Shown here: piece after piece, positions 49,858 through 62,173 of the stretch
How the letters are laid out: each line of letters begins with the position of its first letter
Position numbering within the stretch: the stretch's first letter is position 1
Source: Larimichthys crocea
Lineage: Eukaryota > Chordata > Actinopteri > Sciaenidae
Reading direction: 5' to 3'
Length of the DNA: 64,000 bases
NCBI RefSeq assembly: GCF_000972845.2
Contig: NC_040013.1
Span: 186,001 to 250,000 of the forward strand
Position numbers and translations under genes: made by a program
Notes under the pieces: model-generated
What the model was told of the DNA's origin: nothing
Databases searched by the model: none
What the model saw: only the letters and a program-made list of their open reading frames with translations

Positions 49858-52800
49858 CACATATACATGTGCAACTTATTGTGCGTTGTGAATTCTCTCT
49901 GATAGCTCAGAGCTGTTGGCTGTGGAAGCAAGCACAAAGTTGACAGATGTCCTGATAATTAGGATCTGATTGTTTTTAAATGAAGATGTGCTGGGGTTTT
50001 GAATCATCTGTTTCAAGTAGTTTACTTAAAAAAACAAAACAATGTTAACAATGTCATTATCCGAGCTCAAGGATTATTATTCACAGAGCATTACTAGCGC
50101 CCATTCAGTTCATTCACATCGGCCTGTTCATGCACTTGTACATCGTTGATCATGACAGTGAATGTGAACTGTGATGCTGCTGTGTAAACAACTGGGTCAA
50201 TGATGTTTTGGATTTCATTTAGTGGTTATGTAAATGTGTAATTGTAGTTTTTAGATGATTCTGTGAGACTGCCATTACAGTAGATATCAGAAAATAACCA
50301 TTCCAATAATGGAACCGCAAATATGCTTATTAATGTTTGCTGCGTGTCAGGTCAGGGTAGTAACAATGTGTTGTTTAATGTGAAATATTTTACTTTTAGT
50401 AGTCACGTACCAAAAGATAAGGATGAATAATTTTGAAAGTCTTGATATAAAATGGGATTCTCCCGCATTATTGAACACACATCAACAGCAGCAGTTCTGT
50501 AAATTTTAGCTGGTAGTGATGTTAGTGCTGTACTAGACTGTATTGTATTCAGTGTTTAGAATAATTTTATTTCTGGCATATTTTATTTAATCCCCAAACC
50601 AATCTTCCATGCAAACTACTAACTATCAAATGTAGCACACGTTATATTGTGTATGTTTTAGCAAATAAACTTGCATTAAGGAAGAGGTTATCCGATTTTA
50701 CCAGCCGGGCTACTGAATTTAAGTTTGGCTAAACCCCTGAGAAATGTCTGTATCTGCAGGGATCCAAAGGTTGAAACATTCCCTCCAGCCAAGCCTACGG
50801 TTGCCATTGTGTACTTTTCGGATCACTGTTTCACTTTGGTTGCAGCCATAACCACAGTCATAGGGTGTAGCTAGCTTTAGCACTGTTGGTGGTGTGCTGC
50901 TGGTGTTCAAAGGAAGATGATTTGGGCACGCAGGAAGGACAGTGTGCAGCCACCAAATAACAAGGAGAATGGTTTAGTAAGATAGTAAGTCCCAGTTATT
51001 GTTCAGTGACGTCTGTTTTGTCTCATCTTGGTCATGGTCCCATGGTCATGGGTTTTCTGCCTCTCCCTGTACTTTTACATTATTTGTTATCTTTGTCATT
51101 TTTATGTAATTTTAAATGTGCAAAAAAAATAAAACTAAACTAAAAACTAAAATGGTCATTGGCATAATATATTGTCAACATTTTCATTAATATAATTAAT
51201 GCTAGTATTGGTTGTAACTCACTTAGGACTCAGTACACAATCCCTGTAGTGCTTTTCCTGAATTGGTATGGTGGGCCCCTTAGGGGAATCTTAATGCTAC
51301 ACCGTACAATTTATATTTTTGTCTGTTTCCAAATCCATAAAGAAATGCTTTTCATGGTTGAGCTTAACTCGCCTGCACAGAGCCTTAAGCACCAACACCA
51401 TCCACGTGGGCTAAACCTAAACACCAAGTGTGAGCCTGAGTGTATCGTACAACATCAGTGTTGGCTTATGCCTTTGTTTCTGAATGGGCGCAAATCCCTG
51501 CAGCAGTTTCAACATCTGTCAGAGTCAAATGTTACGCTATCATCAACAGTGTGGGAAGCATGTTCCTATACCACTGTCTTATCTTTATACTGTATGCATG
51601 AGACACTATCTAAATATTTTGTTTGTGTGTCATGTTGTTTTATGATTCTAAAAATCTATACGAATATATGTCACACTACAGCTACAAGATGTACCCCAAG
51701 AGATGGCAGCGTCACAGCTGCACATGGCCGTTACACTTGCTGCCGCCAACAGCTTTTTCACTTGTGGTGTTTTGTTGCAGTTCAGGTTTCAGTTTTGAGT
51801 GAGCCATATGTGACATAGAATAAAGGTAGATAAAGGTCTCTGGAGTTTCCCTGTAACAAACAAAAGTAATGTTTGCATTTAGGGTTGCTCACCAAAACTG
51901 TCTGTTCTTGTGTGTGGCATTGAGTCAAAATAAACTACAATATGTGTGTGTCCATGCTAATAAAGGAACATGTTACCCAGTGCCCACCGGTGTGAATGAT
52001 TTGTTTTTGAAAAACAATGGAGCTGTATGGTACAGAGGAAAATAATATCATAATATGTCACAATGTCACAATGATCCATCATGTCCAGTTGGTGTTAACT
52101 TTATAATATTTGACTGACTTGCATGCAAAAATGGTTGCTAACAATCTGGGGACAAAACATTTGCCCTGTTTAATCTTCATAATGCAACATGAACAGCTCT
52201 TGTTTCTGATCACATCAGGGCGATCATCACAGCCACACATTCACTCGTACCATAATTAAAATTGTGGAGCTGCGCGTGAAAACTCCCCTGTTGCCTCAAG
52301 TGAACTGTTCAGTGCAATTTCTAACATGTCTGTTGATTTGTATTTTCTACAGAAACTGTACAGTAATTAATCGAAATGTCAAGTTTGATCATTTTGGTTC
52401 TGGTTGCACAAAACTGAACCTGCCGTGAATAATTGTGCTTTGACGGTGCCAAACATCAATCCAGTTAGAGATTGTAGATGGAACTGATACCTGCTGCTTT
52501 CAGATGGCTGTAAAGAGTCGCTCATTTGTTACTTATTCTGCTATCATCAGTACGCTGTTGGACTGCCATCACTACACCTTGTACTGAGCTTCTCCTCCCA
52601 AAGGCCACAAAGCAAGTCATCAAGATACCAAACCACCAAAAGTGAGCTCTTGTTCAATGATGTTCAATGTTTTATAGTCATTATTTATCAGCATAAGCTG
52701 TATTAAGAGAACATAGAGGTATGCATCTTACTAACTGCCTAACCTTTTCAAACAGGTGAGACCATCTGGTTTTGCACCTGTTCCAAAAAGTTTGCAAATG

Positions 52801-53439
52801 TGCAGATACTCTACAGTCTGTAAACAATACCAAGCCAAACACACCACAGGAAATAGATTTATTTAACACAAAGCCCAAACAGTTCAGTACTACAAAAAGA
52901 TGAAGATGCACATATTAAACAGTCGATTAGGACCGCATGCTACATCCAATCTGTGCCTTATTCATATGAACAACTGAAGCCACATTTCTGGGTTTTGTCA
53001 CTGGAGTGCACGTGTCAGCATGAGTCAGAGTGCACTGAGAGCCTGCTCTCCAAAGCAGATAGGAACCACTTAGTCGCTTCTAGGACCCCCTTCTTCCATA
53101 AATGCCCTGGCACTGTAGTTTGTGCTGTCCCTGTTCAGGAGCCTGTTTAGGGATTCAGATACAACACACAGAGATTATAGCAAGGCCTCTTATCCTCTGC
53201 TTGTCAGCAGCTGAGTGACATGAGCTGTTAACTTTCTATTTTAAGGACCTGGCTTGGGTGTTCTCGTCAAAAGAAGCCCCTGAAAAACAAGTGATTTTGT
53301 AGTTTTCTTTGTTCTCCAGGGGTAAATCCTCTCTTTTTCTCTGCATTTGTCTTTTCAAGAGGAAGGCTGAGCTCAGCTTTCATAGCAATCAAAGAGGGCC
53401 TATCTCCCATTCAGCAGCTAAACAGTGCTCAGACATGTA
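49858..53439. other. Downstream flank, no gene seen
   Basis: Includes the longest otherwise unexplained ORF, 51249-51818 plus (189 codons), with no recognisable domain or conserved composition; I judge it a chance ORF. Remainder is ordinary AT-rich sequence. Confidence 0.5.
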
Positions 53440-53900
53440 TGCAAGAGATGACAGCTCTCCTCTATTTGCAGGTTGAGAACATTGCATTAATTGTGCCGAG
53501 GCCCTGTAAAAGCTAACAGATTGCAGGCCTTTGCATACATTTTAACAGTATGCAGCGAATGCCGTGATGACATCTAAAATGACACCCGCATCTCAGTTTC
53601 CGTCTCAACGTACCCACCCTTCTGTGAGATAGTAGAGCAGAGATGCAAATATCATTGGATGAGAAGACACAATGGCTGCGTCTTTCAGCACTGTCTGGTT
53701 ATTGATAACAATTTGAAAAAGGGATTGAGGGAACTGGTGCCATGCCTGAGACGCACTAATCATCTCCATATGAAAAGAGAGGAAAACGTCATTGTATGGC
53801 AGCGTTTGGTAAGAAACAGTCATTTGGGAGACTATTATGAGTCTGAGAGCCTATTTATGCTAACATCAGTGGTGGATGTACAGAATGAATATTTGTAGAA
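53440..53900. promoter_or_regulatory. Candidate distal regulatory element
   Basis: Complex, low-repeat stretch with mixed motifs (TTTGCATACATTTTAACAG, ATGCAAATATCATTGG, TTATTGATAACAATTTG) and no coding signal. It reads like conserved non-coding DNA, but this is a judgement by eye only. Confidence 0.25.
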
Positions 53901-56498
53901 ATAAAACCATTCCATTTTAGCACTGTTCTCTTAAAAACCCATTTTAATACGACTTATGGCTGCTATTGTTTTCCTGTGCAGGACAACATGAAATGATGCA
54001 TGCAACATACTTTGTACAGCTGAGCGCTGTTAACAGTGTCTTCTTTTGTGATTCAAACAGAGGAGCTCCCCCACTGGTACAAAGAAGGGTCATTTCAAAA
54101 TGAATTGTGTAGACCTTAATTCTTGTCTGTACATATGTGAAAAATACTGCTCTGATACGTGCCTCTATTAATTTAACCAAGAACACTTAAAGTAGCCTGC
54201 TACTTAACGTAGCATGTGTGGAAACGTTCTGCTCACCATAGATACAAACAGATCCCCCGGATTAAAGGTCAACATTATTGTTATAACTGCCATCTAAAAT
54301 GATCTGATGCTCCTATATATACTTTAATTCCCTTCAATTATATTACAAGTAGTGGAAAATAAATACACTGCGCCTTTTTTCTGTGAATTTATTAACTTAA
54401 CTTAATTAAAACATTGCTTACACAAAACATAAAGATGTTCTATTTTAATAATTAAATATACATAATATAATAAAATATCTAACAAATACAAATATAGGAT
54501 ATTGAATGATATCATTTTCATTTCATGATGTTTTCTTTCATGTTAATCCAACAGATGTTGTTTGTTGGGCGGTCAGTGGACAAAAACGGGTCCAGAAACT
54601 GAAGCAAGACTCTCCACAGCATTATCTCTCAGTAATTTGCAGTGTTTTATGAGCTCTGCGCGTCTATACTGCATAAACATGAAGCCTGCATTACACACTG
54701 GTTAACACATTGTGCTCCATAGCGTCTATTCTTTGCTCTGCATGCAGGACAGACAATGGAACAAGGCTGTGAATACTGTGTGGAGGCTTAAATGCCACAT
54801 CAGGAAACAGCCTGGCAACCTCATGAATCTGCCTGAAAGGAAAGCAATAAAATCTTGTGATATTTAATACTTTCCCCACAAAACCTTTTCTCTGCAGGAG
54901 CTCAGGTTTATTCAGGTATTGAATTGATTAACAATGTGTTGTTAGAACACAATAAGATATGATAGATAGTGCGAGAGCTGCTATATTCACTGCCTGTCAG
55001 CCATATACCTGCACAAGGCCATAAGATAGGAGCCGTTGCTGCAAACTAGTAAGCACATTCTGTTACTCTCTCTGTAGGAACTTAACTGAAATTCTATTTC
55101 TATTTCTAGTTTCACCACTCTTCCCACTTATGTGTATTTCATTGAATTTATGCAGACAGGCTTCATCCACAAATCTAAATGACCCTTTTTCACCATGGAA
55201 ATTAGTTTTATTGTCAGTTGTAGATATTCACTGTGTTGTACGTTCCGAGGTTAATAACGGTCATTCCTGTTCTAGTTCATATTTAATTTGCCTATTGCCA
55301 GCAATTTGACTTCTAAGATAGGAATATCTACATGCATTTGGTGCCACAACTATTTCAGGTTAAAAGAATGACAAGTAAATTCCGAGAAGTCACAGAAAAA
55401 TGGCACATTGCATTTATTTTCCACTACTTGAAATATATTTGTGGGGAATGTTCATGTAGATTTCAAGTGTCTTGTGGTGTATGTATGTAGATAAGCTTAT
55501 CCACAGCATGTAACTCAATAGCTATGATTTGAATACAGTTTGTGCAGCGATTGGCTTTGCTGTATTCCTCTGACAATACAGATTAATCACCCAGGTCTAA
55601 AATATTTGGCCTCTTTGAATAATTTCAAAGAGAATCACAGCAGCTGTACAACAACACAACTTCAGCCACTGAAAGTCTTTCCACCTGGCAAAACTGCAGC
55701 TCTACAACAATGAATAACATAACACATACTCACTTCTTCACATATTCTCACAATGGAGTTAATCAGCTTTACAGCCAGCAAAACAGCGACTCGAAGGGTT
55801 ACTCTTGTATGTCGATGGCATTCAAAATGTAGCATTGTGTCAACACATGAACTCTCAACTCTCATGGAACAGATTCTCATACTGTGAAATCCTGACATAG
55901 AATTAATGTATCCAGTGCATTAGTGGCAATATCTATACAACAAACTACAAAAATTAATATTAGAAACACCTTTGGTATAACACTGTATGATAGTAACACC
56001 TTATTTCTCACATCTTTTATTTTCCTGATTACGAAGATCCCTAAAGCAAACAGCGTAATTTTGAAAGTACACAGGGAAAAGAGAAGTTCTGAGCAGTGAC
56101 ATCATTAGGTCTGTGCAACAGACAGATGAGACACCAAAAGAGAGAGGTGAAGAAGAAGAGAGTATCAGATAGACAGATAAGACATCGAGTTAACACAGTT
56201 TGTCACAGTTCAAAAGGACTCCTTGTCACACAATAGATGCAGAAGCTATGAGAGCAGCGCTGGTCACTTTTCAGAAGTGAACAAAGCTTTGGTAACATAC
56301 AATCCAGCATGTGACTGCGTCTCTTTGGGTTTTACTCCTGCTGCTGCTAAAAATCTCAATAACAACAGAGCTGAATCTGAAACTCAGATTGCACTCATTT
56401 TGTTCATCTTGATTTCATGTTGTTAAAGCCAGCCTGCACGCCTGACTGAGGCCTTCTGATGAAGCTCAGTGTCTCACACCTTATCTTCATTTTTCTTT
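53901..56498. other. Downstream flank, no gene seen
   Basis: AT-rich non-coding sequence with no repeats or motifs that stand out. Confidence 0.55.
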
Positions 56499-56820
56499 GA
56501 AATAAACTTGAAAATTGAGCAATCATCAGGTGAGAATAACTCATGAAATAAACTTGAAAATTGAGCAATCATCAGGTGAGAATAACTCATGAAATAAACT
56601 TGAAAATTGAGCAATCATCAGGTGAGAATAACTCATGAAATAAACTTGAAAATTGAGCAATCATCAGGTGAGAATAACTCATGAAATAAACTTGAAAATT
56701 GAGCAATCATCAGGTGAGAATAACTCATGAAATAAACTTGAAAATTGAGCAATCATCAGGTGAGAATAACTCATGAAATAAACTTGAAAATTGAGCAATC
56801 ATCAGGTGAGAATAACTCAT
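56499..56820. repeat. Minisatellite, 46 bp x 7 perfect copies
   Basis: Seven consecutive, apparently identical 46-bp units (starts 56499, 56545, 56591, 56637, 56683, 56729, 56775). Each begins gaaataaacttgaaaattga and ends gagaataactcat. Each unit carries one AATAAA hexamer on the plus strand. No open reading frame runs through it. Confidence 0.98.
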
Positions 56821-59800
56821 CAAAGATGGCTAAACCATCCTGAATGAACTGGACTTTAGTTTTAGTTTTCACTGGTTGTGTTGAGTTTATAAATAGTTAG
56901 TCATTTCAGCATTATTTATATTATTATTGAACCACATTTTACCTGATGCACATGGAACTATGTTTGCTTGTCAAAAAAATAAAAATAAATCACAAACTCA
57001 ATAGATAACAGATTAGTTATTAATTTTGAATTTAATTGGAGGTGTAGTGACCTCCTCTGTATGACACAAAACACTGAAACATTCAAAAACATGACTGCAT
57101 TATTATTATATATAGCCATAAATAAACTGAATGACATTATTTTAAAACTCCCTCTTATAACTATTTTTTCTACAGATTGTATTCATACAAAATTAAAGTG
57201 AAAGCCAAGCTTCCTTGAGATTCTTTACAAACACATAGCCTCACAAATATGGGCCGGCCTGTAAGATATGTTACCACTTATGTGACCACAGCCCATCTTG
57301 ATTGCTATCTCTGCAACCTGTGGTCAGATTGTTTAAAGGATAGACCTTTGTTTCTTTCCATTGTACTCTTTTTGCAAAATGGTCTCACGCTACTTTATAT
57401 TTGAAATAATACAGGATTAACTGTGCTAGATTTATTAATTATGCTGTCACGGAGACCTGCTGGACTTCTAGTCTAGCCTGCAGACTGACATGCATGAAAC
57501 ACAGCCCATGACATCACTGGCTACACACAACTAATCCATACTAATGTCATTCAGCCACTTAATGATTCCACGTGGTGCAGGAAGAGCACAGATACTAGAT
57601 TCAGAGACACTCGGGAGGCGGAGAGACGACGGACAATCGCACTGTACTGAAGCAGAAATTGAACTACTGACATTAGATACATGAAGGATCAACTTCAGTG
57701 AAAAAGAACAAGTAAAAAAAAAAAAAATAAATAAATAAATAAAAAATTGGAAACATTGACAACACTTCAACACAGAAGCTGCTGCTGCTGTCTGCACTGC
57801 CCACAGTACAATGTGTACTGTGTTACTGTGAATCAGCTGATGAAGATGTTATGTCCATGATAATGATGATAATTAATTTGACAAAGATGATGGTGATTAT
57901 AAGGCTGAGGATATTGTTGAGAGCATCAGAAGCATCAACAATAATTAGTACCTGCCACAGTGTTGTCCTTAACACCTCCTACTGACTGATGTTGAATCTT
58001 TTCTCTATTTGTCAAGTATGCTGTGCATGAATCTTTATTTATCTTGCTTGTGACATGTTTACCGACTGTAGGACTTTACATATCTACAGGCTGACTGGCT
58101 GCTATTATACAATTTGAGTTTCCCGGTGGATGAAATTCCTTGCATAAGCAAACAAATACTGCACAATGCCCTAGCAGTGAGCAGTTTCCCTCATTTAGAC
58201 CTCATCATAAAAAATGGAGAGGTGCTGGGGTGTAAGCTGTGGGTTGCATGTAACCAATTTGTAAGGGAAACCTTTCTGGACATGGAGTGTCCGGTCCAGG
58301 CAGTGAATGACCAGGCAGTGAGCAACGTGAAATCAAACCTGAAAAACCCTGTCGACTCGCTTGCCTTCACATGCAGCGCAACCACGCGCTTCAATCACCA
58401 CACACTCTAAGAGATCAAAGTACCATGAGGGTTCCTCTCAGAGAGACCAAGATCTGATCAGGACCAGTTGCATATAAAAGAAAAAAATAACTGAAATTGT
58501 TCCTGAAGGGATCAAATATAAGCAAATATAAGACAAGTGCACAGGAAAAAAGCAACAGAATGTACATCTTAGTAAACATATTGCCCAGTTTATCCACTCT
58601 AGTGCTCTACTTTAGGCAAGAAATGCTTCTCCACCATCTCATTGTAATATGGAATTTTTGGCCTGGAATATACCCCTAAACCAACCAGTCAGAGCCGAAT
58701 GGATTATAGAGAGAGTTGCAACAGCGAAGGGGTCAAAAAGCTAAAGCAGGTCATGTGGCTTCTATTTTTAAATAGTTTCCTGGGAACAGCAGGAATCACC
58801 AGTGAACAGCAACATTTTCTCAACACACTAAGTTACTAAGTACTGAAAACTCTACTCGAACCTCGCCACAGTCACCAAGTGCTTGCTCATGGTGGAACTG
58901 TTAGTCTCTGTAAATAACATTATAAAGAGTACAGTCTAGACCTGCTCTGTATGGAAAGTGTCATGACATAACTTTTGTTATCTCAATATATAAATAAAAC
59001 TGAATTTTAGGTAGTTTGACACGTTGCATTATTGACAGATTCTATTCGAATAAAACATAATTACTATATTCCAGCTTCTGTCATAAATAGTTAGTTGGTC
59101 TGATATCCTAACATTCTATGCATGATTATGAATCCAGCTATTCATCTATTTAAACCAATGAGGAACTTATACACCAATATAAATAGCCTGAGTAAATGCC
59201 CCTCAGTCCCTGAGGTGTACTTATTATGTTTATGCTAGGCTCAGTTCTAACAGTGGTGTAGCAGGGAAACAGGAATTATTCATGTACAATGCAAAGGGAC
59301 ATTTGCTGTACAGTTAACCAGAAATGTGAGTCATTGTTTTGATGACTTGAAACGTGACTCGACAGAAATTAACTGATTTGAAACTTGACTTGGATTGGGA
59401 AGATTTGTGATTTAACCTGAGACACGGTGACTGCAATGACTTGTCTGTATTGATTGAATGATTTGAGTTTAAATATTAGATATGATATGGTATGTATGTA
59501 AGTGCACACAAGGAATGACATTGTCATGACTGAGTCAGTCAAGTTCCTCATGATGGTCTATGGATCAGATCATCATCATCAAACCTGTGCTAAGAAATAA
59601 ATAAGCTTTTGTGAAGTTACGTGTTTCTTTGTTTGATTGCATTTATGTCACTGAATATCAATAACTGTAATACAAATTCAGTTGATTGTTATATTTTTTC
59701 TACAGGTGAAATAAGCTGGACAATAATACCATTATTAGACAGACACTAATAATTTGTCTTTTGCTGCCTCTGCACTTGATTTGCCAAAGAAAAACTTGCT

Positions 59801-60984
59801 GAGTTGCTTGAGACTTGGAGTCAGATATCTGCTGTTTCCCCACCAGATTATAACAAATATAATTAGCATTAAATACCATTAGGTATATTGGCATCCATTA
59901 AGCTCAGTAATTTACTTTCTTGGAATCTGAGTTATTTGACTATGGGTATAATTCTATTGATATCTATCTCCTTTTATTATGGTACCATTGTGATAACATA
60001 CAGAAAACGTGTCACTATCAGTAAACAACATGTGCACTGTAAATTACAGGTCGTTCATATGCAGTAAGAAAGATAGAAAGATTCAGAGCAGATCAATTCA
60101 ACTCAAAACCAAGTTTTTCTTTATAATAATATAGATCATAGAATTATAATAGATAATATAGAGTAAGTCAATGTAATATTAACATGGTATAATATAATAT
60201 AAGGACAGAATATTTTTAAAGGACTGTCTCAAAGTAAAATATAAACTAAATTGTACCAAAAATGAAATCAACAGAGTGCTGCTTACACTGTCGCAGTTAT
60301 AATCCAGTTATGAAGTTAGTTGTGTTGCTTGGCGGCATTTGATTTTTATTTTGCTCTTTTGCTACGTTTTGTGAATTTTTTGCACAGCTGCGTGACAGGT
60401 CCCCAAATGTGAAGCCAACTCATCTTGATCACCCCTGGTGACTGTTAGTTTAGGAAGAGTTTGATTTGATATGTAGCAGAAATTTCGGAGCACGCATTTA
60501 AAACATCAACATTTCAAAACCAAAATCGTGATTATGATCAAGTAATAGAGAGGGCATGAGAGGACTTTTCCGGGATTAATCTTTAAATCAGTCCTCTTCC
60601 TCTCTGACTACAAGTTGACAGTTCCACCGCAACAACAGAGTTGATCGTCATTTACTAGCTTGTTGAGTATGGCCTCACCAGCCCTGATGCCAACCCCCTC
60701 AGCACATGACTGCAAAGAACAGTGCACTAGTTCTCATTAATTGCTAGAAGATATTCAGGAGCCTCACTTCACGGATTTGAGTCTGCTCAGGAAGAGCAAT
60801 GTGTTATGTACCTTTCTGAAGAGTGGAACCAGATCTTTGGCCTTGCTAACACTGAGCTTCAAGTAATTGTTGTTGTACCTTGTCCCAAAGCTCTCCATTA
60901 GTCCTCTGTACTATGGATTGTCTTTCCTGATCTATCCAACCATGGAGAAGTAGTGGTAAAACTTTTGGAGATGACAGTCGGGTA
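56821..60984. other. Downstream flank, no gene seen
   Basis: Only short ORFs. 58114-58410 plus (98 codons) has no recognisable domain. No gene signal. Confidence 0.55.
57712..57746. repeat. Poly(A)/(AAAT)n
   Basis: A-rich run followed by about five AAAT units. Confidence 0.9.
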
Positions 60985-61245
60985 GTTCATGATGCAGAGC
61001 CAGGGTGTATTGCCAGAAGCTTATCCTTTATAAGACGTGGTGGTGAAAGCACTGGAGGAGTTAAAGAACATAACTCTAACAGTACATCCATCCTTTTTTT
61101 TCCGGGTGTGAGCTTGTGAGTAAGGAAGATGATGGAATCCTCTGCTCCAATGTTTGGTTGATACGCAAACTGCAGAAGGTCCAACACATCAGTTAGCTGG
61201 ATCCTCAGGTGGCAGCCTCTCAAAGGTCTTCATGCCATATGAAAC
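60985..61245 (-). mobile_element. LINE reverse-transcriptase fragment
   Basis: The minus strand reads MKTFERL-like sequence and then, after a frameshift, LDLLQFAYQPNIGAEDSIIF and a degenerate LIKDKLLAI block. This is the RT region just before and at the first catalytic motif of a fish LINE. The expected FDFSSAFN catalytic block is missing or scrambled. Probably the same broad family as 26090-26815. Confidence 0.7.
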
Positions 61246-61953
61246 AACTGCCAAGGGCATTCCTTCTTTGGCACTGTAACAATGCAGAAGTTAACCTCAA
61301 GAAAAGATTGACGAGAAGCTGGAGGGTTGCTGTAAGAGGAGGGAGTCTGCAGCTCTCCCTTTTTACCTTGCCGGGGGCAATAGTGGGACTCTGGGAGGGT
61401 GCGGGGTACAATTGTGAAAGTCCAGCAGTGATTGAGTGTAGGGCGTAGGGTGGGGTGTGTGATGCATTGCCTTCCTGTGTTATGTAGGTGTTTAGTAGAG
61501 AAGAGCTGGAGGGTGAGGAAGGGCTGTCCTCTAAAGTTCTGGGTGTATGCACTAAAATGGCATTCTGGCATGTATTTGATCAACTGGTTGGTGGCATAAT
61601 TAAATACTTTTGATATGTTTTACCATCTGAATGGAGCTTAAAGGAATAGCCTTTTACAATGTTTAAATATGTTTTATCTATCAATCTATCTGTATATATA
61701 TATAGCAGTAATATTTATTTAGTTACATTTTTGACTAACCTTTTGTGACATTACGTTTGTGGGTGCCATAGGAATCTTTCAATTATTTTAAACATGTTTG
61801 TTTAGGTCTGACCACCAAAATACATGTAAAACAGATCAACTGCAGCAAATTGCCACATTTTATCCAGCACAGCACATGAGGTGTACAGACGAGGAAAGAC
61901 TGGAATGCAGGCAGCACAAAGCGAGTTTTTGGCATTTTGGTGTAAACTGAGTT
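61246..61953. other. Intergenic between LINE fragment and SINE
   Basis: Overlapping ORFs at 61209-61583 on both strands are probably non-coding or extra LINE debris. No known domain. Confidence 0.5.
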
Positions 61954-62173
61954 AGTAAAAGTGTTTTTTGTTTGTTTGTTTTTTTTTAGATTTTTTGGGC
62001 CTTTTTTAAGCTTTATTTTTTTTTGACAGAGACAGCTGAAGAGTGACAGGAATGTTGGGATGAGAGAGACAGGGAACGACACACAGGTTGGACCCGAACC
62101 CTCCGTAACAAGGACTGAGCCCTTGCACATGGGCAGCTGCTCCACCAATCGAGCCAAAGTAAAAGTGTTTTTT
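61954..62173 (-). mobile_element. tRNA-derived SINE with 16-bp target duplication
   Basis: Reading the minus strand from 62157: an A-box-like TGGCTCGATTGG, a B-box-like GGTTCGGGTCC about 50 bases later, a CTGTCTCTCTCATCCC-type body, a TCAGCTGTCTCTGTC segment and an A-rich tail with AATAAAGCTT. These are pol III promoter elements of a tRNA-derived SINE and match a perciform-type SINE I remember. The 16-bp sequence agtaaaagtgtttttt occurs exactly at 61954-61969 and 62158-62173 as target-site duplications, so the insert is 61970-62157. Confidence 0.9.

Noticed and set aside
51249..51818. 189-codon plus-strand ORF
   Set aside because: No recognisable domain, codon pattern or splice context; a chance ORF is more likely.
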